DNA from: CAYUQT01 sp964446835
GTDB lineage: Bacteria; Planctomycetota; Phycisphaerae; UBA1845; JAFGLZ01
DNA length: 64,000 nt
Assembly: GCA_964446835.1 (NCBI GenBank)
Contig: CAYUQT010000004.1
Location: forward strand, 1-64,000
Reading direction: 5' to 3'
Below, piece by piece: positions 43,085 to 52,057 of this stretch (the first letter of the stretch is position 1; each line of letters begins with the position of its first letter). The notes beneath the pieces are model-generated. The model saw nothing but the letters and a program-made list of their open reading frames with translations, was not told the origin of the DNA and did no database searches. The position numbers and the translations under genes are program-made.

Positions 43085-44271
43085 AGGGAGACCTCGGCGT
43101 AGTCGCTGATCTCTTCGACGCGCCGGCCCGATCGCCATACGGACCGGATGCGAAGATGATCGTCCCATGAGACGAGATCGGCGGCACAACCGGGTGCGAG
43201 TCGTCCGATGCGCCCCGTCTGACCGATGCATGCGGCCGGATTGAGGGTGACCGTGCGGATGGCCTGATGGGGCGCCAGGCCGCTGAACCTCACGAAGTTA
43301 CGGAAGTGGTCTGGGATGAGCAGGGCGCTGCCACAGAGCAGGTCGCGATCGGTGCGACCAACGCCGCCCTTCTTGTAGAACCTGCGTCCGTCGTCGGCTT
43401 CGTACGGACCGTCCGGGCAACCGGCGCGGGTGACCGCGTCGGTGACCAGACAGATTGTCTCTATACCCCGGCACCGCAGGATCAGCCGGACCAGGATGGG
43501 ATGAACGTGCGAACCGTCGCAGATCAGATGAATGATGCGAATGCGATCATCGGTCAGCGCGACATGTTCGAGCGTCGGCTGTTGCACGCCGGAATCACCG
43601 ATCAGCCCGCTGTTATTGTCGAAGGCATGCCCCAGCACCGAAGTACCGGCATCGAGACAGGGCAGGATTCGATCGGCCGGGGCATAGGAGTGGGCCATTG
43701 AGACGACCTTGCCCACTGCGATGAGTCGGCGAACGGCTTGGGCGTCGTCCTCGACACCCGGTGAGATATTGATCATCCGCACGATCGGTCCGATGGCATC
43801 GAGGACACGGTCGAGGTGTTCCGCCGTGGGTGGCAAGGCATAGTCGGCGAGGCTGGCCCCCGTCTGAGCGGGGTGCTGAAAGGGCCCCTCGAGGTACAGT
43901 CCGAGGATACGTGCCGCATCCAGCCGTTCCGGCGTCATCGCGCGGCGGATGTTCTCGCCGACACGGAGGATCGACTCCCACGGCAGGGTCCCGATACAGA
44001 ACTGGCAGCTCGTCACGCCGAGCCGAAGGTAGTATTGTGCGATCTCGATCGGATCGTCGCGGAGGATGCTGCGATTGAACCCGCCGAGTACCATGAGATC
44101 GATCATTCCGGGCGAGAGCGCCGTGCCGCCGAGGTCTTCGGTGGACAACTGCCCGCGGTAGCGTCCCGCCTCGACGGCGGTAATCGTCTCCCCGTCGAGG
44201 ACGACATGGCCGTCCAGCTTCGTTCCGTCGCCCACCCACAAGACGGCATTGTCCAGTACCCGCTGCTTCAT
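43081..44271 (-). CDS. nagA: N-acetylglucosamine-6-phosphate deacetylase
   Basis: 396 residues. It has the amidohydrolase layout of NagA: GMIDLMVLGGFN in place of the usual GxIDxHxHG, LGLYLEGPF, the metal/catalytic pieces GHAFDN, HLICDGSHVHP, CLVTDA and NPAACIGQTGRIGRLAPGCAADLV. The first HxH metal pair is not visible at its normal place, as in many NagA enzymes with one metal site. It deacetylates GlcNAc-6-P for amino sugar recycling. The gene is single, with an ATG start at 44271. Confidence 0.82.
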   Translation of the reverse strand: MKQRVLDNAVLWVGDGTKLDGHVVLDGETITAVEAGRYRGQLSTEDLGGTALSPGMIDLMVLGGFNRSILRDDPIEIAQYYLRLGVTSCQFCIGTLPWESILRVGENIRRAMTPERLDAARILGLYLEGPFQHPAQTGASLADYALPPTAEHLDRVLDAIGPIVRMINISPGVEDDAQAVRRLIAVGKVVSMAHSYAPADRILPCLDAGTSVLGHAFDNNSGLIGDSGVQQPTLEHVALTDDRIRIIHLICDGSHVHPILVRLILRCRGIETICLVTDAVTRAGCPDGPYEADDGRRFYKKGGVGRTDRDLLCGSALLIPDHFRNFVRFSGLAPHQAIRTVTLNPAACIGQTGRIGRLAPGCAADLVSWDDHLRIRSVWRSGRRVEEISDYAEVSL

Positions 44272-44410
44272 GTTCTTATTCCTTCAGAGGCTGAGTGACG
44301 GGCAAGAATATCGTGTCTTCGGGTCGCCGAACAGAACCGCGTGTCGAACCCTCGCCTTCTGTGTTCACTTCCGGGGTCCGGTTGCTCTTGACCGTTGCCC
44401 TCATATCGAC

Positions 44411-44439
44411 TTGACGAACCCCACACCCCCACTGATAAT
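44411..44439 (+). promoter_or_regulatory. Sigma-70 promoter of the CsgG-like lipoprotein operon
   Basis: TTGACG (44411-44416) and GATAAT (44434-44439) are 17 bases apart. The expected transcription start is about 25 bases before the first lipoprotein ATG. Confidence 0.7.
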
Positions 44440-44470
44440 TACCGCGTCTTATGACTGATAAGTCTACGCC

Positions 44471-45340
44471 ATGTCTATCATACGCTCGTTAGCCTGCGTG
44501 TACATTGTGTTCCATTTAATAGGATGTGCTTCGTCAAGAGTGAGCTCGGACTCTGTGCGCCATACAGAGCAGAACACTCCCCGTTCCGGATCGGACCGGG
44601 TGGAGGCTCGTCATGCTTCTGAACCGACACCCCCTGCGCACTCTGTTCCGGATGTGTGTCGCCTATTCGCCGAAGAACTCCGTCGCGTCATGGAGCCGTC
44701 GCGGAGCAGTATCGCGATCGCGCCCTTCGCGGATCAATACCAACGTCTGACCCCCTGTTCGGAGACTCTGGCCGACAAGGTAACGGCATCTCTTCTTGCG
44801 GCGTCGTACAGGGTATCCGATCGCCAAACGCTCAGGGCCGCGTTGAAGGAACGGGATCTGGCGAAGCTCTTTGACTCTCTGCCTGAGTCAGGGAGTCTTC
44901 CGGCATCCGAATGGCTGATTGTGGGCCGCTATGCCGTCGTTCGCAAACAGGTGCAACTTCGGATCAAGGTGGTCAAGGTTTCGACCAATCACGTCGTTCT
45001 CCAGCGCGAGTATGTCGCTGCGGCCGATCGGGAGCTGGCGGCGATGGCGATGCCGCCCCCCGATCCCTCCAATACTTCGCCGGCCACGACGATTGACGTG
45101 AGTGCCCGGGGCGTACGAATCCGGGCATCTTACCACGAGCGGAATTCGGATCAGTTCCATCTGCTCGATCGGGTGCGTCAATCCATCCGTCGAAGGCTTC
45201 AGTGGTATGTCCGGGAGGGGCTGGGGCAGCAGGTATCCGACGAAGGGATTGAAAGGTTATTTCGTGGAGGAGCCGAGACGTATTGCGAGTTCGGGTCAGG
45301 GACTGTTGTTCTGGAAATGGAGTTTGAGGTGAAGCCATGA
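44471..45340 (+). CDS. CsgG/FlgO-like lipoprotein 1
   Basis: 289 residues with a lipoprotein signal (hydrophobic segment then LIGC, Cys about residue 18). The core from about 70 matches the FlgO/CsgG-type nucleotide-independent fold: SSIAIAPFADQYQRL, DKVTASLLAASYRVSDRQTLRAALKER, WLIVGRYAVV, QLRIKVVKVSTNHVV. Residues after 180 are specific to this protein. Members sit in the periplasm or outer membrane and take part in secretion or flagellar/curli assembly. It is first of three related genes; its stop overlaps the start of the second. Confidence 0.7.
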   Translation: MSIIRSLACVYIVFHLIGCASSRVSSDSVRHTEQNTPRSGSDRVEARHASEPTPPAHSVPDVCRLFAEELRRVMEPSRSSIAIAPFADQYQRLTPCSETLADKVTASLLAASYRVSDRQTLRAALKERDLAKLFDSLPESGSLPASEWLIVGRYAVVRKQVQLRIKVVKVSTNHVVLQREYVAAADRELAAMAMPPPDPSNTSPATTIDVSARGVRIRASYHERNSDQFHLLDRVRQSIRRRLQWYVREGLGQQVSDEGIERLFRGGAETYCEFGSGTVVLEMEFEVKP

Positions 45341-46038
45341 ATGTGAGAGTCCGTGTTGCAGCCGGAGTACTGTTGGTGGTTTTGATGGCAGCCGGAGGAT
45401 GCCGGACCTACCAGGTGACACAGAGTGATTTTTATAGCGCTCAGTCGCTCGGGCCCAAACCCTACCACAGCGCGGCCGTCATCATGCACGACAAGTCGGA
45501 CAAGAACAGGCTCTTTCTCGAGGCCTTCAACGTGGAGTTGATGAAACGCGGTCTTGAGGTCGTAGAACGGGAGAAGTTTGAGAAGCTCGTCCAGGAGCAA
45601 CTGTTGGTTCGGGGCGAGATGACCAATCTGTCCGACCGTGAGAAGGCCATTCGCGTCGGAAAGCTGCTCAAGGTGGATATCGTGTTCTACGCGGATGCCC
45701 TCGTAAACAACACGCGGTACACGTACGATCCTCCGCCGATCGGCTCGGACAAGAGGGCCATGATGCTTCAGGACAAGGCAAACCAGACGGGCGTGGTGGA
45801 AGGAGTGGGAGACTACACGATTCACGCCTACCATGACATCGGCGTAACGACGCGCGCCATTGACTCGGCGACGGGTGAGATCGTGTGGGTGGGCTATCGG
45901 ATGCTCTCTGTTTGTGAGCAGGTGACCACCAAGAGCGCCACGTCACTGACCAACTTCGCCACCATCAAGAAGCTGAGCGGCATGGTGCTTGAAGACTTCT
46001 TCTCTGGATCCAAGAAGGCCACAACAAAGGCTTCATGA
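45337..46038 (+). CDS. CsgG-like lipoprotein 2
   Basis: 233 residues. Signal peptide and lipobox AAGGC (Cys about 22). The fold follows the CsgG/GNA1162 pattern: a strand, then LFLEAFNVELMKRGLEVVEREKFEKLVQEQLL, SDREKAIRVGKLLKVDIVFYADAL, and a later TTRAIDSATGEIVWVGYR. The first 4 bases overlap the previous gene (ATGA). It is clearly paralogous to the third gene of the set and more loosely to the first. Confidence 0.72.
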   Translation: MNVRVRVAAGVLLVVLMAAGGCRTYQVTQSDFYSAQSLGPKPYHSAAVIMHDKSDKNRLFLEAFNVELMKRGLEVVEREKFEKLVQEQLLVRGEMTNLSDREKAIRVGKLLKVDIVFYADALVNNTRYTYDPPPIGSDKRAMMLQDKANQTGVVEGVGDYTIHAYHDIGVTTRAIDSATGEIVWVGYRMLSVCEQVTTKSATSLTNFATIKKLSGMVLEDFFSGSKKATTKAS

Positions 46039-46051
46039 AAGGGGATTACAT

Positions 46052-46696
46052 ATGAGCACACGAGCCAGCTACCTCCTGACGTGCCTGGCGCTACCTGTTG
46101 TCATGGGCTGCGGCGACCGGCTGATTCTCCAAACCAGCAGTTCTCGCACGGCCGAGCTGCGACAGGTGAAACGCGTTGCGGTGGTGGACTTCGCGGGTGA
46201 ACACGGCCAAGCTGTCGCCGACGTGGTGACGATCAGTCTCATGCGAGCCGGCTACGAGGTGGTCGAACGCGATCAGCTCCGCGACATCATCCGGGAACTC
46301 CAGGTGGGCAAGATGAACTTCATGAGCCTCTCCGATGCGGAGAAGGCACAGGTGTTCGGCAAGATCCTCAATGCGGATGTTATCCTGACGGGCCAGGTCG
46401 TCCGCAAGGTTATTCCGCTCTACATGAAGAAGGGTGAAAACAAGCTGGTGTATGAATCTGCCACCATGGAGATCGCCGCTCGGGCATTTGACGCGAAGAC
46501 CGGCAAGGTCTTCTGGACGGCTGTTGTGAATGGCACCGCGACGTCCAAGACGGGCGAGCAACTTCAGGTCATGGATTACATCAACGAGCCCTGCCGTGAA
46601 CTGGTCTATTGCTTCAAGAATCCGGGCTACACGGATATTGCCAGGGTCTATGAAGCAAAGGAGATCACCCAGCGAAGACAGGAGAGGGGTTTCTGA
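46052..46696 (+). CDS. CsgG-like lipoprotein 3
   Basis: 214 residues from ATG 46052, chosen because a lipobox (VVMGC) follows at the right distance and GAAAGGGG lies upstream. Core: VKRVAVVDFAGEHGQAVADVVTISLMRAGYEVVERDQLRDIIREL in outline, then SDAEKAQVFGKILNADVILTGQVV and IAARAFDAKTGKVFWTAVVNG. This is the CsgG fold. With its two neighbours it could form a mixed outer-membrane or periplasmic complex. No curli subunit gene is near. Confidence 0.75.
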   Translation: MSTRASYLLTCLALPVVMGCGDRLILQTSSSRTAELRQVKRVAVVDFAGEHGQAVADVVTISLMRAGYEVVERDQLRDIIRELQVGKMNFMSLSDAEKAQVFGKILNADVILTGQVVRKVIPLYMKKGENKLVYESATMEIAARAFDAKTGKVFWTAVVNGTATSKTGEQLQVMDYINEPCRELVYCFKNPGYTDIARVYEAKEITQRRQERGF

Positions 46697-46785
46697 GACT
46701 GTCTGAACAGCCCCCTGTGAACCGCACGGGGTGAGACGCGTTTGATTCCGTCTGTCGCCGGTGTTCTTGCGTTGTAGCGCCGGCA

Positions 46786-47847
46786 CTATTGGAGGTCTGA
46801 TCCCAGAAGTCCCACATCGACGCCGACGCGGTCGGATGCGGTACCGTCCCAGCGATGCCGATGCGTGGCGGCCACGATGTCATGCGCCAGACGAACGGCC
46901 GCCACTCCGTCCTCGATGCCGACCGTCGGTGGACTGTTGCTGCGAATGCTCTGAACGAAGCTCTCCAGCTCGTTCCGAAGAGGCTCGCCCTCATCCACAT
47001 CGAGCGGTTCGACGTGGATCAGCTTGGTGTAGTCCACACCCGCCATCTGCGAGAGGTCTTCGACCTGCCATTGCTGGGCCAGTGCGAGGATGTCCGTGTT
47101 GTCTTTCTTGCGGACGGCCAGACCGACTTTCTTCTGGTAGTCCAGCGACAGGTAGGCCTCTTCACTGAAGACGCGGATCTTTCGCTCGGTCTTGAGCGCC
47201 AGCCTCGACGCGGTCAGGTTGGCCACGCAACCATGGCGGAATGTGACGCGCGCGTTACAGATATCCTCGCACCGGCTCAGAACTTTCACGCCCACGGCAT
47301 CGACCTGGACGGGCTCGTCGCGGACCAGGCTCAAGACGATGTCAATATCATGGATCATCATGTCGAGCACGACGCCGACGTCGGCCGATCGGAAGGGAAA
47401 CGGACTGATCCGGTGGGTCTCGATGAACTTGGGTTTGACCTCGAACCGCCCCATCGCGCGCACCACCGGATTGAATCGCTCGACATGTCCGACGGCCACC
47501 ATGCAGTCGTACTTTCGGGCGAGGGCCAGGAGCGTTATCGCCTCCTCGACGGTGGCCGCAATCGGTTTCTCGATGAGGACGGGCTTACGGCGCTCGATCA
47601 AGGGCTTTGCCATATCGAGATGCCGTGTCGTGGGAACCACGATACTGGCCGCATCGATATCCTCGAGGACTTCATCCAGGTAGGCGGCGCTGCGGCAGCC
47701 GAAGCGTCCGGCCACCTCGGCAGCCCGATCCGCCTGAGGATCGACCACCGCGACCAGCTCTACGTCCGGGAGTTCCGAATAGATTCTCGCGTGGTGTTGA
47801 CCATGGCGCCCCACGCCGATAACGGCTACGCGAATCGGTGCGGTCAC
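46786..47847 (-). CDS. Gfo/Idh/MocA oxidoreductase, GnnA-like candidate
   Basis: 353 residues from a GTG start that overlaps the lpxA stop by 4 bases. NAD-binding VIGVGRHGQHHARIYSELP at the N-terminus, the EKPIA motif (about 93-97) with the catalytic Lys, and HDIDIVLSL in the second domain. In Acidithiobacillus and Leptospira, GnnA, a member of this family encoded next to lpxA, oxidises UDP-GlcNAc at C3 as the first step to the 3-amino sugar of amide-linked lipid A. The coupling to lpxA suggests the same role here. The partner aminotransferase GnnB is not in the window, so this is an inference. Confidence 0.7.
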   Translation of the reverse strand: MTAPIRVAVIGVGRHGQHHARIYSELPDVELVAVVDPQADRAAEVAGRFGCRSAAYLDEVLEDIDAASIVVPTTRHLDMAKPLIERRKPVLIEKPIAATVEEAITLLALARKYDCMVAVGHVERFNPVVRAMGRFEVKPKFIETHRISPFPFRSADVGVVLDMMIHDIDIVLSLVRDEPVQVDAVGVKVLSRCEDICNARVTFRHGCVANLTASRLALKTERKIRVFSEEAYLSLDYQKKVGLAVRKKDNTDILALAQQWQVEDLSQMAGVDYTKLIHVEPLDVDEGEPLRNELESFVQSIRSNSPPTVGIEDGVAAVRLAHDIVAATHRHRWDGTASDRVGVDVGLLGSDLQ

Positions 47848-48731
47848 GACTTGAACTCCTGATTCTGGCGTCCGAAGAGGGTTTCATCGTAGTAGCCGGC
47901 CTTCTGGCGCGTCGCGGCAGGACGGTGGGCTTCCAGATAGCGTCCCTGATGCCCTTCTATCGCGCTGCGGCGGATGAAGCTGACAAGATAGCGGACGTCT
48001 TCGGTCATCGTACCGTTCGATTCGATGGATGTGAGTCTCTGAAGCATGGGCCCCTGATATCGGCCGCGATCGGTGAAGATGTCCTTGTAGGCCTGGCGGA
48101 GCGGGTCGGTTCTCTCAGGCGAGAAGCCCCATCGCGCCAACCCGCGGAGATTGATGCCGCGGACGCGCGACTCATACCCTTGCATGATCATGAACGGTGG
48201 CACGTCGGTGGCAACGCGGGCCATGGCTGCGACGAAGGCATACCGACCGATGCTGGCAAAATGATGTACGGCACCCACGCCGCCGAACGTCGCGTAGCTC
48301 TCGACGTATACGTGTCCGCCGAGTTGAACGCCGTTGGCCATCACGCAGTGATCCTCGATCACCACGTCGTGGGCGATATGCACGCCGACGAGGAAGCGGT
48401 TGTGACTGCCGATGCGTGTAACACCGCCGCCGGCCCCCGTGCCGGGATGCACGGTCACCAGCTCGCGAAACACGTTGTTCTCGCCGATGATCAGCTCGGT
48501 GTCCTCACCGACATACTTGAGGTCCTGGGGTTCCTCTCCGACGACACAGCCGGGATAGAACGAACATCCCTTGCCCACGGTTGTGTGCCCCGTCAGCGTC
48601 ACGTTGTTGCTCAGCCGACAGTCATCTCCGAGAATCACCTGTGGACCGACAAAGCTGTTCGGGCCGATCAGAACCCCCTGCCCGATACACGCCTTGGGGT
48701 CGACGTACGCTGTTGGATGGATACTGCTCAT
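47844..48731 (-). CDS. lpxA: Acyl-ACP--UDP-GlcNAc O-acyltransferase
   Basis: 295 residues. Left-handed beta-helix hexapeptide repeats start at residue 3 (SIHPTAYVDPKACIG). The LpxA-specific EEPQDLKYVGEDTELIIG and the catalytic His in HIAHDVVIEDHCVMANG are present, followed by the helical C-terminal domain (RGINLRGLARWGFSPERTDPLRQAYK). It catalyses the first step of lipid A synthesis. It is longer by about 30 residues than the E. coli enzyme, at the C-terminus. It lies 116 bases after lpxC-fabZ and is coupled to the oxidoreductase gene. Confidence 0.95.
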   Translation of the reverse strand: MSSIHPTAYVDPKACIGQGVLIGPNSFVGPQVILGDDCRLSNNVTLTGHTTVGKGCSFYPGCVVGEEPQDLKYVGEDTELIIGENNVFRELVTVHPGTGAGGGVTRIGSHNRFLVGVHIAHDVVIEDHCVMANGVQLGGHVYVESYATFGGVGAVHHFASIGRYAFVAAMARVATDVPPFMIMQGYESRVRGINLRGLARWGFSPERTDPLRQAYKDIFTDRGRYQGPMLQRLTSIESNGTMTEDVRYLVSFIRRSAIEGHQGRYLEAHRPAATRQKAGYYDETLFGRQNQEFKS

Positions 48732-48847
48732 TGCCCTGGTCCCCTACTGGACTCTGCCTAGGGCTTCAATGGCCGACGCCGAGTCACTCCCCGCCGGCAT
48801 AAGCCACGCCCTTCCTCCGAATAGCCCCCGTCATCGCCGTCGACGTC

Positions 48848-50164
48848 TCACCCCGCCTCCGCGTCGACCATCATGCACTTGAGGATCGCCTCGGCCGCCG
48901 GAACGCCGGCCACCTGCGCCCGGCATCGTACCTGGGCCGTTCGCGAATGGACCCGAACCGTCTCGGCCTCGAGGATCAGTTGATCGCCGGGGATGACCGC
49001 CCGGCGGAACTTCACTTCGTCCAGACTGAGCAGGACGGCCACCTTGCCCGTGTGCTCGAGTCTCTGCCCGAGGAGAAGCCCGGCGGTCTGAGCCATGGCT
49101 TCGATGATCAGCACACCCGGCATGATGGGTTGCCCAGGATAGTGCCCCTGGAAGTATTCTTCGTTGATCGTGACATTCTTTACGGCCGTGATGCGCTTCT
49201 CGGGCACCAGCTCAATCACCCGATCCACCATGAGAAACGGGTAGCGGTGCGGAAGGAATCGCTGGATCCGGCGAATGTCGATGGCCGGTTCTGAGATCAT
49301 GCGATCTTCGAGTTCGCGAGCCCGCAGGACATCGAGCAGTTGGCGCACCAACTCATGATTGAGTGAGTGCCCCGACTTACGAGCAATGATCCGACCTCGG
49401 AGCTGCCGTCCGATCAGCATACAATCGCCGACCAGGTCGAGAATCTTGTGCCGCACGCATTCGTTGGCAAACCGCAGCTCGTTGCCGATCGGGCCGTTGG
49501 AGCCGTAAACCACCACGTCCTTGTAGCTCAGGTGAGCCCCCAAGCCGCGGGCCTGAAACGCCTTGGCCTCCTCTTCGAGCAGAAACGTCCTGGCCGGGGC
49601 GATATCTTTGACGAAGGTCTCGGGCGTGACGCGAACGGCGAAGAGCTGCCGACCGATCGGACCGCTGTCGCCGTAATCGAGGTCATAGAGGACGTCGAGG
49701 ACTTCCGGATCGCCGGGAACGGCGTCGATGCTGGCATCGCCCTCACTGACCCGGACGTGCTGGGTAATCGTGTAGACCTTCCGTTCGGCGTCCTGAGCCT
49801 CGACGCCGCCCTCTCGGAGGGTATTCAGGAACATCATGGCGCTGCCGTCGCAGCCTGGCAATTCGCAGCCGGGGCCGGAGAGTTCGACCTCGACATTATC
49901 GAGGTCGGCGCCGACGATGGCGGCCATCATGTGTTCGACCGTCTCGATCGCAATGGTTCCGTTGCGAAGCGAGGTGCGTCGTGCCCGCTTCGTCACGTTT
50001 TCGACGACGGCAGCAATTCGCACGGGTTCCGGCTGATCCGCCCGCACGAACGTAATACCGCTATCGGGCGGCGAGGGTCGGAACCGGACGGTGACCTCCT
50101 GTCCGGTGAACAGGCCGTGGCCGCTCAACTCAACGATCTTGCTGATGGTTTGCTGCCGCTTCAA
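48848..50164 (-). CDS. lpxC/fabZ: Bifunctional LpxC deacetylase-FabZ dehydratase
   Basis: 438 residues. Residues 1-285 are LpxC with zinc ligands H78 (TVEHMM), H239 and D243 (HKILDLVGD) and the catalytic H266 (SGHSLNH). Residues 295-438 are FabZ with LPHRYPFLMVDRV (304-316) and PGVLIIEAMAQTAG. The fusion joins the committed step of lipid A synthesis to dehydration of 3-hydroxyacyl-ACP, the two reactions that compete for hydroxymyristoyl-ACP. The start is a TTG at 50164: a stop lies three codons upstream in frame and no other start fits. It overlaps the 3' end of lpxD by 35 bases. Confidence 0.95.
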   Translation of the reverse strand: MKRQQTISKIVELSGHGLFTGQEVTVRFRPSPPDSGITFVRADQPEPVRIAAVVENVTKRARRTSLRNGTIAIETVEHMMAAIVGADLDNVEVELSGPGCELPGCDGSAMMFLNTLREGGVEAQDAERKVYTITQHVRVSEGDASIDAVPGDPEVLDVLYDLDYGDSGPIGRQLFAVRVTPETFVKDIAPARTFLLEEEAKAFQARGLGAHLSYKDVVVYGSNGPIGNELRFANECVRHKILDLVGDCMLIGRQLRGRIIARKSGHSLNHELVRQLLDVLRARELEDRMISEPAIDIRRIQRFLPHRYPFLMVDRVIELVPEKRITAVKNVTINEEYFQGHYPGQPIMPGVLIIEAMAQTAGLLLGQRLEHTGKVAVLLSLDEVKFRRAVIPGDQLILEAETVRVHSRTAQVRCRAQVAGVPAAEAILKCMMVDAEAG

Positions 50165-51188
50165 GGCTGGCTACCCGTTTAGAAAGCTCACGAATCTGGG
50201 CATGCATTTCGGGAAGGCGATCAAGGAGCATCTGTTGGCGAATCCATAGTCGCCCGTCGCGGGTGGGATAGCCACCGACCTCGACATGGGCCGGGACATC
50301 CCGCCAGACACCACTCCCCCCCGCGACCCGTGTCGCGTCACCGATGCTCGCGTGATCACGAACGCCAACCTGGCCGCCCAAGACCACATACGAGCCCAGA
50401 GTCGCGCTGCCGCCCAGTCCAACCTGAGCGACCACCAGACAACCGGGCCCCACGCGGACATTATGGGCGATCTGCACCAGGTTATCAATCTTGGTGCCTC
50501 GCCCGATGATGGTCGCGCCTACCTTGGCGCGGTCGATACACGTGCCCGCACCGATTTCCACGTCGTCCTCGATCCGCACGATGCCGATCTGGGGGATCTT
50601 CCGGTGCTGACCCTCAACGAAGCGATAGCCGTAACCGTCGGCACCGATGGACACCTGCGGGTGGACGATGACGCGCGAACCCAGAATGCACCGCTCACGG
50701 ATGACGACCTGGGGCCAGATCAGACAGTCGCTGCCGATAGCCACCCCGTCGCCGACAACCACGTGCGCGTGCAGAATGGTGCGGTCGCCGATCTGTGCAT
50801 TCTCGCCGACCACCGCATAGGGCCCGATGGCCACGTCGCTCCCCAGGCGAGCGGTGCGGGCCACCACGGCCGTCGGATGCATTCCCACCGCCGGTCGCCA
50901 GAGGGGTGGTGCGAAACATTCGAGAACGACGGCCATGGCCACTTCGGGATCGTCGCAGAGAATGGCCGGCATGGGGACCTGGCCGATATCGCGAGGCGCC
51001 ACGACGGCCCCGGCCTTGCTCTTGAGAATCGCGCCGGAAAGCCGAAGCTGGGCAACCCAGGTAATCTGATCCTCGCGGGCCTCTTCTATCGAGGCCACAC
51101 CGGTAATCGTCCTGGTGCCGTCACCCCGCAGCTCACCGCCGACCAAGCCGGCGAGATCTCTGACGGTAACGTGTGTCTGGGTTCCCAT
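50130..51188 (-). CDS. lpxD: UDP-3-O-acylglucosamine N-acyltransferase
   Basis: 352 residues. The N-terminal uridine-binding domain (LVGGELRGDGTRTITGVASIEEA) is followed by hexapeptide repeats (HPTAVVARTARLGSDVAIGPYAVVGENAQIG) and a C-terminal helix. The family catalytic His is expected in the NLVQIAHNVRVG segment. It adds the second acyl chain to the lipid A precursor. The gene overlaps lpxC-fabZ. Confidence 0.95.
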   Translation of the reverse strand: MGTQTHVTVRDLAGLVGGELRGDGTRTITGVASIEEAREDQITWVAQLRLSGAILKSKAGAVVAPRDIGQVPMPAILCDDPEVAMAVVLECFAPPLWRPAVGMHPTAVVARTARLGSDVAIGPYAVVGENAQIGDRTILHAHVVVGDGVAIGSDCLIWPQVVIRERCILGSRVIVHPQVSIGADGYGYRFVEGQHRKIPQIGIVRIEDDVEIGAGTCIDRAKVGATIIGRGTKIDNLVQIAHNVRVGPGCLVVAQVGLGGSATLGSYVVLGGQVGVRDHASIGDATRVAGGSGVWRDVPAHVEVGGYPTRDGRLWIRQQMLLDRLPEMHAQIRELSKRVASLEAAANHQQDR

Positions 51189-51348
51189 ACCGATCGCGCT
51201 CGAGATCCTCGCGTCGGGCTCGAGTGCCCGATCCGCTCATCAAGGACAACGCCGGGAGTGGGATCCCGGCGCTCATCAACCTTCTACAGTCCCCGGGAAC
51301 CGTCGACATCATGGCATGCCGCCCGGTCGAGGACGTCGCCTGCCGACA

Positions 51349-52014
51349 CTACTTACCCTCTTTGGCGGCGGGTTGCGACGTAATACGCCCCTTCTGATAG
51401 TCTGCGTCAAACCGCTCGAGCACCGCCTGAGTCAGGTTGACCTGATCCGAAGCATGAAGGACCTTGCGGGAGCGGATCTGGGCCAGGAGCTTCTGCGTGT
51501 CTTCGATGTTCGGCTCGAAATCGTCCATGTAGAGAACGAGATCGACGCCGCGATCCTTGGCCACAGCCTTGACGGTCTCGACGATGGCCTGATAGACGCG
51601 CCACGTGCCGCGATTCAGCATGAGGACCTGGTCGGCCTGGCTGAGGCGGACGTACGCGTTGTAGTCCACGGCGGCGTCCACGAACGACTTGAACTTGTCG
51701 CGGAATTCGGGGGCCGTGCGTTTGAAGGCCTCCATGGTTTCTTGGGCCTGCTTGGCCTTGTTCTCGCGACGTCCCGCCTCGCTCTTCTTGTCGTCGGCGG
51801 ACTTCTTGAGTTCTTCCTTCAGGTCCTTGTACATCCGCGACTCGTTGAGGACGGAGAACAGGTCGACCACGCCGATCACGGCCGGTTTGGCCGGAGCAGC
51901 GACGGCCGCCTCGGCGGCCCGGGTGTCGTTCCGACCGACCAGAAGTCCGACCACTGCGCATAACGCGCAGGCGATCACGAGTATCCACCTCGACGTAACG
52001 TTTTTCGATGACAT
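51349..52014 (-). CDS. OmpH/Skp-family periplasmic chaperone, copy B
   Basis: 221 residues from ATG 52014, chosen because it starts a signal-anchor (WILVIACALCAVVGLLVG) and AGGAG lies 9 bases upstream. IGVVDLFSVLNES begins the OmpH domain, followed by a long charged coiled region (about 70-110) and a C-terminal beta part (GVDLVLYMDD). Skp proteins hold unfolded outer-membrane proteins. It is one of two neighbouring paralogues that differ strongly outside the core. Confidence 0.8.
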   Translation of the reverse strand: MSSKNVTSRWILVIACALCAVVGLLVGRNDTRAAEAAVAAPAKPAVIGVVDLFSVLNESRMYKDLKEELKKSADDKKSEAGRRENKAKQAQETMEAFKRTAPEFRDKFKSFVDAAVDYNAYVRLSQADQVLMLNRGTWRVYQAIVETVKAVAKDRGVDLVLYMDDFEPNIEDTQKLLAQIRSRKVLHASDQVNLTQAVLERFDADYQKGRITSQPAAKEGK

Positions 52015-52057
52015 GGTTGGCTCCTCGGCACTGCCTTGTCGTTTGCGTTTCACCCGA

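Noticed and set aside
42601..43170. A 189-codon plus-strand frame overlapping the FixJ-like gene
   Set aside because: It is an out-of-frame shadow of the response regulator, which has complete motifs and a strong ribosome site.
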